64,000 nt of DNA, taken from contig NZ_BAYD01000020.1 of assembly GCF_000685075.1 (NCBI RefSeq), positions 1-64,000 of the forward strand, given 5' to 3'. This stretch comes from Paraburkholderia oxyphila NBRC 105797 (lineage in GTDB: Bacteria; Pseudomonadota; Gammaproteobacteria; Burkholderiales; Burkholderiaceae). Positions 17,598-26,457 of the stretch are shown here, in pieces. The translations under genes were made by a program, and so were the position numbers. Numbering within the stretch: position 1 is the first letter of the stretch; each line of letters opens with the position of its first letter. The notes beneath the pieces are model-generated. The model ran no database searches, had not been told where the DNA came from, and saw nothing but the letters and a program-made list of their open reading frames with translations.

Positions 17598-19655
17598 ATG
17601 AGCGCCTCATCGCGCAAAAACGCACAGAGCTATCGACCCGATGTCGACGGATTGCGTGCCGTCGCGGTCGCGTCCGTGGTCGTCTTCCATGCTTTCCCGA
17701 GCACGCTGGCGGGCGGCTTCGTCGGCGTGGACATCTTCTTCGCGATCTCCGGCTACCTGATTTCGCAGCACATCATCGAGACGCTCGATCAGGGGCGCTT
17801 CAGCCTCGTCGACTTCTACGCACGGCGGATCAAGCGCATCTATCCCGCGCTCATCGTCGTGCTGATCGCGAGCCTCTCGGCGGGCCTCGTGCTGATGGCC
17901 TCCGGCGAGCTCGCGCGGCTCGCGAGCGATGCGCTCGCGAGCGTGGCGTTCGTCGCGAACATCTACTTCTACATGACGCAGGACTACTTCTCGCAAGGCG
18001 CCTCGGCGAGCGCGCTCCTGCATTTGTGGTCGCTCGGTGTGGAGGAGCAGTACTACATTGTCTGGCCGGTCGCGCTCTATGTGCTCTGGCGTTTCGCGAG
18101 CCGGCGTGTTGCGACGCTCGCCATCGTGGCGACCATCTTGCTGTCGCTCGCCAGCAGCATCTATCTGAGCGGTACACACGCCACCGCCGCGTTCTATTTG
18201 CCTGTCACGCGCTTCTGGGAGCTGCTGTTCGGCTCCACGCTCGCGTGGGCGGAGTTCCACCGCGCGCGCAAGCTTGCCGCGAGCGCGTCTCAGGACACGC
18301 AGCCGGGGTGCGCGATGGTGGGGCTGCGGCCGCCGCTGCGCGATTTCGCGGCGTTCGCGGGGCTTGCGCTCATCGTCGCGAGCCTCGTGCTGTTCGACCC
18401 GAAGACGGTGTTCCCGAGCTGGCGCGCGGCCTTGCCGACGGGCGGCGCCACGCTCATCATCGCGGCCGGTCCGCAGGCATGGCTGAACCGCCGCGTGCTC
18501 TCGCTCAAGCCGTTCGTGTATATCGGGCTGATCAGCTATCCGCTCTATCTCTGGCATTGGCCGATACTCGTCTTCGTGCGCCTCTTGAGCAGCGGCGCCC
18601 CGACGACTTCGATGCTGCTCGCGGCGGTCGCCCTGGCATTCGTGCTATCCGCGCTCACGTTCTACTTCATCGAGGCGCCTGCGCGCTTCAGCCGCCCGGC
18701 GCGGCGCTATCCGGTGCGCGTCGCGAGCGGCCTGTTCGCGGTGATGATGGGCATCGGCTTGTCCAGCTACGCGATTTCGCGCGAGGATGGCTTGCCCGGC
18801 CGCTTCCCGGACGCGAGCTTCGGCGCGCAAAAAGAGGGCTGGACATTCACGGACGAGTGCAAGAAGGCTTTTCCAGGCTCCGACTTCTGCATGACGCCCG
18901 CGCCCAACGGCCGCCCCGAAGTGGCGCTGCTCGGCGACAGCCACGCCAACCAGTATTACGCGGGGCTCGAGCCGGCGCTCTCCGCCGGTGGCGCCGGGCT
19001 CTTCGCGGTGGGCAGCGGCAATTGCCCGCCGTTCTATGGCATCGACATCCACCTCGGCGGCTACGTCAAACACTGCGCGGCGCTGTTCGACGGCGTGCTC
19101 GATTACGTGATCAAGTCTCCCGATATCCATTCGGTGATCCTCTCGAGCTATGCCATTTCGTCGATCACGGGCGGCTTCGACTACGACACGGGCGGCTATA
19201 TCCGGCTCGTGGCCGCGGCGGGTGAACTGGCGGGGCGGTCAGGCGAGGGGAGCAACCTGGACGTCTACCTGGCCGGCCTCGAGCGGACGCTGAGCAAGCT
19301 CACCGCCGCCGACAAGACCGTTGTCTTCGTGCTCGACACGCCCGAGCTGGATTTCGATCCGAACACCTGCGTGCGCCGGCCCGTGCAGATCTCCGTGCGC
19401 TCGCCGTGTGCCGTGCCGCGCGCGAAGGTCGATCATCGGCTGACGGGCACTCAAGCACGCATCCTCGCGGTGCTGGACAAGTTTCCCGCCGTCAAGGTGT
19501 TCAACCCGGTCCCGCTCCTGTGCGACGCGCAGAGTTGCTACGCACGGCAGGGCGCCGAGTTCTTTTATGCCGACCGGGACCATCTCTCGTCAGATGGGTC
19601 GCGCTACATCGGCAAGTGGCTCGTGCAAGACCTCAAGACGAAAGGCGGAACTTGA
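17598..19655 (+). CDS. Acyltransferase 3 / SGNH fusion (OafA-like O-acetyltransferase)
   Basis: 685 aa from ATG 17598 (CAGGGTGA upstream). Residues about 8-370 are the ten-helix acyltransferase 3 domain, opening with YRPDVDGLRAVAVASVVVFH and GGFVGVDIFFAISGYLI. After one more membrane segment comes a periplasmic SGNH-hydrolase-type domain with block I ALLGDSHANQYY and a late DRDHLSSDG segment that would supply the catalytic Asp/His. Fused proteins of this kind O-acetylate lipopolysaccharide or exopolysaccharide in the periplasm. Likely target: the polymer made by the upstream cluster. Confidence 0.9.
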   Translation: MSASSRKNAQSYRPDVDGLRAVAVASVVVFHAFPSTLAGGFVGVDIFFAISGYLISQHIIETLDQGRFSLVDFYARRIKRIYPALIVVLIASLSAGLVLMASGELARLASDALASVAFVANIYFYMTQDYFSQGASASALLHLWSLGVEEQYYIVWPVALYVLWRFASRRVATLAIVATILLSLASSIYLSGTHATAAFYLPVTRFWELLFGSTLAWAEFHRARKLAASASQDTQPGCAMVGLRPPLRDFAAFAGLALIVASLVLFDPKTVFPSWRAALPTGGATLIIAAGPQAWLNRRVLSLKPFVYIGLISYPLYLWHWPILVFVRLLSSGAPTTSMLLAAVALAFVLSALTFYFIEAPARFSRPARRYPVRVASGLFAVMMGIGLSSYAISREDGLPGRFPDASFGAQKEGWTFTDECKKAFPGSDFCMTPAPNGRPEVALLGDSHANQYYAGLEPALSAGGAGLFAVGSGNCPPFYGIDIHLGGYVKHCAALFDGVLDYVIKSPDIHSVILSSYAISSITGGFDYDTGGYIRLVAAAGELAGRSGEGSNLDVYLAGLERTLSKLTAADKTVVFVLDTPELDFDPNTCVRRPVQISVRSPCAVPRAKVDHRLTGTQARILAVLDKFPAVKVFNPVPLLCDAQSCYARQGAEFFYADRDHLSSDGSRYIGKWLVQDLKTKGGT

Positions 19656-20015
19656 CGATCACCGGCTTCATTTGCGGCGATGCTCCAGCCGCAAATGAAG
19701 CCGCAATAATAGGGGTCGGGTTACCGGGCACCCTGCCTGGAGGGCATGCGAAAGCGGCGGATTGCGACGGATTGCGACGGAGTGGGGAATTCCCTGGGAC
19801 GCGCAAATTGACGCAAGAACGCGCAGGATGGGCATGCGCACTGCCGGGATTCGCACCTCATCTGGCGGCCCGGATATCGCTGGATATTCTCATAATTCAT
19901 TGATTTGTAAAGAGTTTGTGCAACGCAAACTCCCCTCTCTCGCGGTCGTGATCCGAGCCGCGACCGTCCATTTTCGGCCTCTCTCCCCCCTCAAAAAAAG
20001 CCATCTGGCCCGTTC
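19656..20015. other. Intergenic region before groESL
   Basis: Contains the strong hairpin at 19663-19703 and then about 300 bases, partly A+T-rich near 19880-20010, with no gene that I can support. The groESL promoter follows at 20016. Confidence 0.5.
19663..19703. terminator. Long perfect hairpin after the acyltransferase-SGNH gene
   Basis: Perfect 16-base arms CGGCTTCATTTGCGGC (19663-19678) and GCCGCAAATGAAGCCG (19688-19703), with a 9-base loop, start 8 bases past the stop codon. There is no T run, so it may act as a factor-dependent end, an mRNA 3' stabiliser, or a mobile-element trace. Confidence 0.4.
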
Positions 20016-20044
20016 TTGAATTTGTCATTCCCCGTCCATATAAT
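20016..20044 (+). promoter_or_regulatory. groESL sigma-70-type promoter
   Basis: A -35 hexamer TTGAAT (20016-20021) and a perfect -10 TATAAT (20039-20044) are separated by 17 bases. The -35 overlaps CTTGAA, which is also the sigma-32 -35 consensus, so heat-shock sigma use is possible too. The -10 shares its last base with the CIRCE operator. Confidence 0.75.
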
Positions 20045-20070
20045 TAGCACTCACCGCATGAGAGTGCTAA
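20044..20070 (+). promoter_or_regulatory. CIRCE operator (HrcA binding site)
   Basis: TTAGCACTC, a 9-base spacer and GAGTGCTAA: a perfect CIRCE element. It abuts the -10 box, so HrcA bound here would block initiation; heat or misfolded protein titrates GroE and relieves repression. Confidence 0.95.
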
Positions 20071-20163
20071 CAACTCTGGTGCTAAAACATCTCTGGCTGG
20101 CGGTTGCCGGCAGCCAGGTTTTCTTGAGTCTTTCAAGTCCCAATCAAGATAGAGGATCTATCC

Positions 20164-20454
20164 ATGAACCTTCGTCCTTTGCATGATCGCGTGATCGTCA
20201 AGCGCCTGGATCAAGAAACCAAGACCGCTTCGGGCATCGTGATCCCGGACGCAGCGGCAGAAAAGCCGGATCAAGGTGAAGTCCTGGCCACGGGCCCGGG
20301 CAAGCGCGATGACAAGGGCGCCCTGATCGCGCTCGACGTCAAGGTCGGCGACCGCGTCCTGTTCGGCAAGTACGCAGGCCAGACCGTCAAGGTCGATGGC
20401 AACGAACTGCTCGTGATGCGCGAAGAAGACATCATGGCCGTGGTGAACAAGTAA
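20164..20454 (+). CDS. groES: Co-chaperonin GroES
   Basis: 96 aa, the normal length. MNLRPLHDRVIVKR, the mobile loop region around residues 17-35 (QETKTASGIVIPDAAAEKPD) and the C-terminal MREEDIMAVV are standard. It forms the heptameric lid of GroEL in the cytoplasm. Ribosome site AGAGGA lies upstream; groEL follows after 44 bases in the same CIRCE-controlled operon. Confidence 0.98.
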   Translation: MNLRPLHDRVIVKRLDQETKTASGIVIPDAAAEKPDQGEVLATGPGKRDDKGALIALDVKVGDRVLFGKYAGQTVKVDGNELLVMREEDIMAVVNK

Positions 20455-20498
20455 GTTCAGACCACCGCTTATTCATCAAGAATTCAAGGAGTTAGAAG

Positions 20499-22139
20499 AT
20501 GGCAGCTAAAGACGTCGTGTTCGGCGATTCCGCCCGTTCCAAGATGGTTGAAGGCGTGAACATTCTCGCCAACGCAGTGAAGGTCACGCTGGGTCCGAAG
20601 GGCCGCAACGTGGTCCTCGAGCGCTCGTTCGGCGGCCCGACGGTCACCAAGGACGGTGTCTCGGTCGCAAAGGAAATCGAGCTGAAGGACAAGCTCCAGA
20701 ACATGGGCGCGCAAATGGTCAAGGAAGTGGCTTCCAAGACCAGCGACAACGCCGGTGACGGCACGACGACGGCGACGGTTCTGGCCCAGTCGATCGTCCG
20801 CGAAGGCATGAAGTACGTCGCATCGGGCATGAACCCGATGGACCTGAAGCGCGGCATCGACAAGGCCGTCGCAGCAGCCATCGAAGAGCTGCGCAAGGTC
20901 AGCAAGCCCTGCACGACCAACAAGGAAATCGCTCAAGTCGGCTCGATCTCGGCGAACAGCGACACGTCGATCGGCGACCGCATCGCTGAAGCGATGGACA
21001 AGGTCGGCAAGGAAGGCGTCATCACCGTCGAAGACGGCAAGTCGCTGCAAGACGAGCTGGAAGTCGTCGAAGGCATGCAATTCGACCGCGGCTACCTCTC
21101 GCCGTACTTCATCAACAACCCGGACAAGCAAGTCGCGGTGCTGGAAAGCCCGTTCGTCCTGCTGTTCGACAAGAAGATCTCGAACATCCGCGATCTGCTG
21201 CCGGTTCTGGAACAAGTCGCGAAGGCTGGCCGTCCGCTGCTGATCATCGCTGAAGACGTCGAAGGCGAAGCTCTGGCCACGCTGGTCGTCAACAACATCC
21301 GCGGCATCCTGAAGACTGTTGCTGTCAAGGCTCCGGGCTTCGGCGACCGTCGCAAGGCCATGCTGGAAGACATCGCGATCCTGACCGGCGGTCAAGTCAT
21401 CGCGGAAGAAACCGGCCTCACGCTCGAAAAGGCAACGCTGGCTGAACTGGGTCAGGCGAAGCGCATCGAAGTGGGCAAGGAAAACACGACGATCATCGAC
21501 GGCGCTGGCGAAGCCGTGAACATCGAAGCGCGCGTGAAGCAAATCCGCACGCAAATCGAAGAAGCGACCTCGGACTACGACCGTGAAAAGCTGCAAGAGC
21601 GCGTTGCCAAGCTGGCAGGCGGCGTGGCAGTGATCAAGGTCGGCGCTGCGACCGAAGTCGAAATGAAGGAAAAGAAGGCACGCGTGGAAGACGCGCTGCA
21701 CGCAACCCGCGCTGCCGTTGAAGAAGGCATCGTCCCGGGCGGCGGCGTTGCGCTGATCCGTGCACGTACGGCAATCGCCGGCGTCAAGGGTGCGAACGCT
21801 GACCAGGACGCAGGTATCAAGATCGTCCTGCGCGCCATGGAAGAGCCGCTGCGCCAGATCGTCACGAACGGCGGCGAAGAAGCTTCGGTGGTCGTGGCAG
21901 CGGTTGCCGCTGGCCAGGGCAACTACGGCTACAACGCAGCGACCGGCGAGTACGGCGACCTGGTGGAAGCCGGCGTGGTCGACCCGACGAAGGTCACGCG
22001 CACCGCGCTGCAAAACGCAGCTTCGGTTGCTGGCCTGCTGCTGACGACGGACGCAGCTGTTGCTGAACTGCCGAAGGAAGATGCTCCGATGCCTGGCGGC
22101 ATGCCCGGCGGCATGGGCGGCATGGGCATGGACATGTAA
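20499..22139 (+). CDS. groEL: Chaperonin GroEL
   Basis: 546 aa with the full family length, the ATP-binding GDGTTTATVLAQ segment near residue 86, and the C-terminal Gly-Gly-Met tail (GGMPGGMGGMGMDM). AAGGAG precedes the ATG. Cytoplasmic tetradecameric folding chamber working with GroES. Codon use in this operon is more uniform than in the flanking polysaccharide genes, as expected for a highly expressed gene. An intrinsic terminator follows at 22211-22242. Confidence 0.99.
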   Translation: MAAKDVVFGDSARSKMVEGVNILANAVKVTLGPKGRNVVLERSFGGPTVTKDGVSVAKEIELKDKLQNMGAQMVKEVASKTSDNAGDGTTTATVLAQSIVREGMKYVASGMNPMDLKRGIDKAVAAAIEELRKVSKPCTTNKEIAQVGSISANSDTSIGDRIAEAMDKVGKEGVITVEDGKSLQDELEVVEGMQFDRGYLSPYFINNPDKQVAVLESPFVLLFDKKISNIRDLLPVLEQVAKAGRPLLIIAEDVEGEALATLVVNNIRGILKTVAVKAPGFGDRRKAMLEDIAILTGGQVIAEETGLTLEKATLAELGQAKRIEVGKENTTIIDGAGEAVNIEARVKQIRTQIEEATSDYDREKLQERVAKLAGGVAVIKVGAATEVEMKEKKARVEDALHATRAAVEEGIVPGGGVALIRARTAIAGVKGANADQDAGIKIVLRAMEEPLRQIVTNGGEEASVVVAAVAAGQGNYGYNAATGEYGDLVEAGVVDPTKVTRTALQNAASVAGLLLTTDAAVAELPKEDAPMPGGMPGGMGGMGMDM

Positions 22140-22210
22140 TAGCGGCTTACGCCGAAATTACATCGAAGTGCAGGGGGCGTACCGTGAGGTGCGTTCCCCA
22201 GCCCGAAAAG

Positions 22211-22242
22211 AAAAAACCCGCAGCGATGCGGGTTTTTTTTTT
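22211..22242 (+). terminator. Intrinsic terminator of groESL
   Basis: Stem AACCCGC (22215-22221) and GCGGGTT (22228-22234) with a 6-base loop, preceded by A residues and followed by a run of ten T residues. The A run on the other side means it could also work for transcripts coming from the minus-strand kinase gene. Confidence 0.93.
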
Positions 22243-22314
22243 GTCTATACGGTCTGGAGCTGATGGGGCAAGCAGCATGCTTGTGATCTCACGCGCCGCC
22301 CCTTCAGCGCTACA

Positions 22315-23193
22315 TCAGTGCCGCGCCTCGCCCGGCGGCGGATCGTCGGGATCGTCGGCGCCGCCCGGCGCTGCTTCGCCGCCCTCGGCGTCGTTGCTCC
22401 GCGCCCAAAAGAACCGGTCCGGCATCCACGCACCCATCCCTGGCCGGAACGCGCTCTGCACGGCCTGATAGAGATACTCCTGCGCCTCGCGCACCGCTTC
22501 GGGCGGCTCCTGGCCGTTCGCGAGCAGCGCGGCGATGGCCGAGCCCAGCGTGTCGGCGAGGCCCATCATCGGCTGGTTCGCGCGGTCCCAGAAGTCCTGG
22601 CGCAACTGGCCTTCTTCGCTATAGAGCGTGTTCACCACGCGGTGCGAGCCCGTCTCCATCGAGAGGATGTATTCGCAACCGGTGGAAAGCAGATGCGAGA
22701 TGGCGGTGTCGATGCTGGGCGTATCGGCGTCGCCGTCGGGCTGCGCGAGCGCCAGCAGCACCGAGACGTCGGCGACGAGCACGGTGGTCTGCGGCACGAG
22801 CAGATCGGTCACGACTTCGCGCAGCTCATCGGCGGCCAGCACGTGCTCGTCGTCGAGCGTGAAGTCGGGCGCGACGATCAGCGGAACCTCGTCGTAGTCG
22901 GCGACCACTTCGGCAATCGCGCTCACCACCTCGGCGCGCGTGCCCGCGCCCACCTTGAATGCCGCGACGGGCATGTCTTCCAGCAGCATGCGTGCCTGGC
23001 TCGCGACGGTTTCGGGGTCGAGACCGGTGACTTCGTCGCAGCCGGCGGAGTCGCGCACGGTATAGCCGGTGAGCACGCTCACGCCGTGGCAGCCCATGCT
23101 GGCGAGCGTGAGCAGGTCGGCTTGCAGGCCGCCGCCGCCGGTCGGATCGGAAAGGCCGAAGGTAAGGACGATGGGAGGGGTGTCGCCGGACAT
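22315..23193 (-). CDS. ThiD-like hydroxymethylpyrimidine kinase family protein
   Basis: 292 aa. The N terminus IVLTFGLSDPTGGGGLQADLLTLAS matches ThiD (E. coli has SGSDPSGGAGIQAD at this place). The C-terminal anion-hole motif, normally GTGCTLSSAIAA with the catalytic Cys in ThiD, reads GLADTLGSAIAA here, so Asp replaces Cys, as in ribokinase or pyridoxal kinase. An acidic Pro/Gly-rich tail (about residues 270-292) is extra. It may phosphorylate HMP(-P) for thiamine, or a different alcohol. It stands alone, not with thi genes, facing the groESL terminator. Confidence 0.75.
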   Translation of the reverse strand: MSGDTPPIVLTFGLSDPTGGGGLQADLLTLASMGCHGVSVLTGYTVRDSAGCDEVTGLDPETVASQARMLLEDMPVAAFKVGAGTRAEVVSAIAEVVADYDEVPLIVAPDFTLDDEHVLAADELREVVTDLLVPQTTVLVADVSVLLALAQPDGDADTPSIDTAISHLLSTGCEYILSMETGSHRVVNTLYSEEGQLRQDFWDRANQPMMGLADTLGSAIAALLANGQEPPEAVREAQEYLYQAVQSAFRPGMGAWMPDRFFWARSNDAEGGEAAPGGADDPDDPPPGEARH

Positions 23194-23521
23194 GAACGTT
23201 GACGGGGAGAGTTGGGTTGGCTCGCTGTGGGTGCAAATGCAGTGCAGACGCGGTGCAGATGCAGGCGCCGCTATCTATTCAGGCGCCGACAAGTCAATTA
23301 TGCAGCCTCGCGGCGCTTGCGGGGGACGGATGACGCGATCTCTGCGAGGGATTTTCGCGCGTTGACAGTGCGCCAGGCACAGCACTCGAGTGCCGACACA
23401 GTTGCTAGGCATGGAAACGGCAACACGGTACCATCATGGCTCTTGTTTTCCTGGCAGTTTCCCGACCGGTCGCGGCCTGTGCGCGCGGGCGGTTTTTTGG
23501 ACTTTTCGACGCGGCATAAGA
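23194..23521. other. Intergenic region, ThiD-like / rubredoxin
   Basis: About 330 bases between divergent genes. A TTGACA hexamer occurs at 23362-23367 but no matching -10 is found at the right spacing. No credible gene. Confidence 0.45.
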
Positions 23522-23692
23522 ATGGAATATAGAAGCTGGATGTGCCTGATCTGCGGCTGGATTTACGACGAAGAAGCCGGTTTGCCAGACGAAGGCATCG
23601 CGCCCGGCACGCGCTGGGAGGATGTTCCCATCAACTGGACCTGCCCCGAGTGCGGCGCACGCAAGGAAGACTTCGAGATGGTCCAGATCTGA
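23522..23692 (+). CDS. rubA: Rubredoxin
   Basis: 56 aa, family length. Two Cys pairs, CLIC (C8, C11) and CPEC (C41, C44), bind one iron; the aromatic core W6/Y15/W32 and the YDEEAGLPDEGIAPGT loop are typical. A cytoplasmic one-electron carrier, for example to alkane hydroxylases or oxidative-stress reductases; the partner is not visible here. The start at 23522 is set by the family N terminus. Confidence 0.95.
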   Translation: MEYRSWMCLICGWIYDEEAGLPDEGIAPGTRWEDVPINWTCPECGARKEDFEMVQI

Positions 23693-24148
23693 GGCATCTT
23701 GCCCGCTGCCGAAGCGGCGCCTCACCGCCGGTCCGTCGGCCTGCAGGTGGCATTGCTTGCAGGCAGCCCGATTGGCGCTTCGGCCGGTCCTTCGATTGCC
23801 TTGATCGCCGGCTGATTTCGTACCTGCTTTTCCTGGCTGTTTATGTGCATGTGGCGGCGCCGGGTGGCACGATGTTATGAGGGTATGCTGGCGGGTCTCC
23901 AGCCGAATCGTCTGCCATTTAAGTATCGTTTTCGAACGTCGTGCCGGCTGGTGGTAGCGGCACGCTGTGCAGAAGCTCTGGCACAGAATGCCGCGCGGCC
24001 CTCGCGGCGCGCAAATTGCTGCGCTTCTCGCCGGCATTGATCGCTGGCGCCTTCCGGCTGATTTCGCCGGTTTCCGCGCGGGGCAGTCGGCCAGCCGGCC
24101 GGCTCGCCGCTATCGCATCCGCATCGCAATTGCTCCTGGCGCTGTCTC
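23693..24148. other. Gene-free gap at the expected pilGHIJ position
   Basis: About 456 bases without a coding frame that I can support. In related Burkholderiaceae (Ralstonia as I recall it) a Pil-Chp chemosensory set lies between rubredoxin and yqgE; here only the orphan at 24149 remains. I recognise no response-regulator, CheW or chemoreceptor fragments in the gap. Confidence 0.4.
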
Positions 24149-25708
24149 ATGAGTCTTCATACGATGTCGGCCCCCCATTTCGAAGCGCTGCCCAATCCGC
24201 GTGGCGGGCATGTGCCGTTCGCTCACGGAGCGCTGGCCCAGGCGCTTGCCGCGCTCGACGAGCAGCGCGACGTCGCCCGGCCGCTGCGCCAGGCGGCGCG
24301 CACGCTGCGCGACGCGGGCTGGCTCGCGGCGGCGCGTTTTGCCGACACGCTGCTGCTTGCCTCGCCGCTCGCGCTGGCGGCATCCGTTTCCACGTCACCG
24401 CCGCCGGGCATGCCGCCGCGGCCCGCGCACGATCACGACGCGCCAGACGACCGAGCCGTTCGCGCAGCGTTTCGCGTCGCGCTGGCCGATCTGGCCGACG
24501 CGCTCGAGCGTCACAACCTGCGCGAGCTGGCCTGTTCGCCGGCGCTCTATGCGCGTCAGCGCGTCCTCGTCGAAGCGCTGGCGGAGCACGCGCCGGGCGT
24601 CGCGCTCGCCTATGAGGATGTCGCGCTGCATGGCCGGCCCATCGCGGTCGCCACGCTGAGCACACAGCCCGCACATCGGCTCGCACAGGCCCGTGCGCGC
24701 TACGAGGCGGCGCTGTTGCCCGCGCTCAAGGCGCGCAACGGCAATGGCAGCCGAGCGGCGCAAGCGCTCGCGCAGGCCGCGTTCGGCGAGATGGACGCGT
24801 GTTTCGCGGATCTCGCCAGCGCCGATCCCTACGACTTCTGGCGTCTCGCATCGGCTTGCGGCCGGGTGCTGCGGCGCGGCATGACGACCTGGGGCGACGA
24901 GGAAGTGCGTCGTTTCTACGCGCGCTGCAATTTGCTGATTGGCGAGCATGCGCGTGGCCTGCGCGTCGCGCCCCAGTCGTTCGTGCGCATGGCGCTTGCG
25001 CTCTTGTGGCGCGATTACGCGCTCTTCGGCGCCGCCGCGGAAGACACCGCCGACGTCGATCTGCTGCTCGACTACGGCCTGACCGTGGACTGGCACGTTG
25101 CGGGCACGCAGGCGTCCGAGGCGCTTTGGGAGGCCGGCGCCGCGCAAGCCGACGCGCTGGCGACGCGCGTCGCGCCGACACGCGAGCTGGGTGCGCTCGT
25201 CGTGAACGGCAACGCCTACGAAGATTTCCTGCAGACTGCCGACGCCGCAATGCTCGAGCTCGGCACCGCCGCCCGCGTGTTGTCGCTGCGGCCTGCCGGC
25301 GCGCCGGCCGATCCGGCGGCGGCGCTCGTCGCGGCCGATGCGGCGTACCGCACCGGCGCGGCGGCGTGGGCGCTCGGGCTTGGCCACGTGGGCTTGCTCG
25401 CCGACGCGCTCGGCCTTGCCTGGCGGTGTACCGCGCACGCGGCGGCAGCCGGTGCGGCGGCCGATGCCGGCGTGCAAGCGCACTCGGCTGCGGCAGGGCG
25501 TGGCGTGGCCGCGACGCCGCCCGGCACGGAGGCGATCGGGCACGCGAACGAGGCGCTGCGCGCGATACTGCACAAGGTGGCGGCGGGCGTCGCGCAACCG
25601 GACGCGAGCGCAGCGGTGCGCTCGCTCGGCGCAGCGATTGCAGCAGGCGCAGGCGGCGCAATCGCCGCGGGTGCAGCGGGCGCAGCAGCGCCGCTCGTGC
25701 CGCGTTGA
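24149..25708 (+). CDS. Ala-rich protein, possibly ChpA/PilL N-terminal (FimL-like) remnant
   Basis: 519 aa if started at 24149; ATG 24164 is an equal choice, as neither has a clear ribosome site. Cytoplasmic, no membrane segment. It is helical throughout. Residues about 345-430 resemble a histidine phosphotransfer four-helix segment (AYRTGAAAWALGLGHVGLL), but the usual phospho-His of the AHTLKG-type motif is replaced by Tyr. It ends in a low-complexity Ala/Gly tail. Position between rubredoxin and yqgE and the helical repeat layout suggest kinship with the N-terminal part of the type IV pilus chemosensory kinase ChpA/PilL or its relative FimL. This is a tentative call; it could be a lineage-specific protein. 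Confidence 0.4.
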   Translation: MSLHTMSAPHFEALPNPRGGHVPFAHGALAQALAALDEQRDVARPLRQAARTLRDAGWLAAARFADTLLLASPLALAASVSTSPPPGMPPRPAHDHDAPDDRAVRAAFRVALADLADALERHNLRELACSPALYARQRVLVEALAEHAPGVALAYEDVALHGRPIAVATLSTQPAHRLAQARARYEAALLPALKARNGNGSRAAQALAQAAFGEMDACFADLASADPYDFWRLASACGRVLRRGMTTWGDEEVRRFYARCNLLIGEHARGLRVAPQSFVRMALALLWRDYALFGAAAEDTADVDLLLDYGLTVDWHVAGTQASEALWEAGAAQADALATRVAPTRELGALVVNGNAYEDFLQTADAAMLELGTAARVLSLRPAGAPADPAAALVAADAAYRTGAAAWALGLGHVGLLADALGLAWRCTAHAAAAGAAADAGVQAHSAAAGRGVAATPPGTEAIGHANEALRAILHKVAAGVAQPDASAAVRSLGAAIAAGAGGAIAAGAAGAAAPLVPR

Positions 25709-25878
25709 GGCGCATCGGCTGGCCCGCCATATTTTGCAAGCCCCGGCTACCATTCAGCCGTGTCGCCCGCGCATGGTAGAGTGAGCCATTCTCCGTGCCA
25801 CGCAGCACGGCCCGAAGGGCACCCGGAAGGCGTTGAAGGTCACCGCCATTCCGTATCGTCTTTGCTAGAATTCAAACC

Positions 25879-26457
25879 ATGTCCAAGAGTAACGATCGCA
25901 TCAATCTGACCAACCAGTTCCTGATCGCCATGCCCAATATGGCGGATCCCACGTTTTCAGGAACGGTGGTCTACCTTTGCGATCATTCCGAGCGCGGCGC
26001 GCTCGGCCTCGTCATCAATCGTCCTACCGACATCGATCTCGAAGCGCTGTTCTCGCGCATCGACCTCAAACTCGAAATCGAACCGCTGCTGCACGTGCCC
26101 GTCTATTTCGGCGGCCCGGTGCAGACCGAGCGCGGCTTCGTCCTGCACGCACCCAAGTCCGGCACCAACTACACCTCGTCGATGTCGGTACCCGGCGGCC
26201 TCGAGATGACCACGTCGAAGGATGTGCTCGAAGCCGTCGCGAGCGGCACCGGCCCCGAGCAGTTCCTGCTCACGCTCGGCCATGCGGGCTGGGGCGCGGG
26301 CCAGCTCGAAGACGAAATCTCGAAGAACGGCTGGCTCACGGTTGAAGCCGATCCGAAGATCGTGTTCGACGTGCCCGCCGAAGAGCGCTTCGAAGCGGCG
26401 CTCGCGCTGCTCGGCATTTCGTCGTCGATGCTGTCGGGCGAAGCAGGCCACGCATGA
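25879..26457 (+). CDS. yqgE: YqgE/AlgH family protein
   Basis: 192 aa. Family signatures: NQFLIAMPNMADPTFSGTVVYLCDH at the N terminus, GLVINRP, and GHAGWGAGQLEDEI. A small cytoplasmic alpha/beta protein of undefined biochemical role, nearly always linked with ruvX as here. Its stop overlaps the ruvX start (ATGA), and pyrR and pyrB follow, so it probably heads this operon. Confidence 0.93.
   Translation: MSKSNDRINLTNQFLIAMPNMADPTFSGTVVYLCDHSERGALGLVINRPTDIDLEALFSRIDLKLEIEPLLHVPVYFGGPVQTERGFVLHAPKSGTNYTSSMSVPGGLEMTTSKDVLEAVASGTGPEQFLLTLGHAGWGAGQLEDEISKNGWLTVEADPKIVFDVPAEERFEAALALLGISSSMLSGEAGHA

Noticed and set aside
23362..23367. TTGACA as rubredoxin promoter -35
   Set aside because: No acceptable -10 at 15-19 bases downstream.
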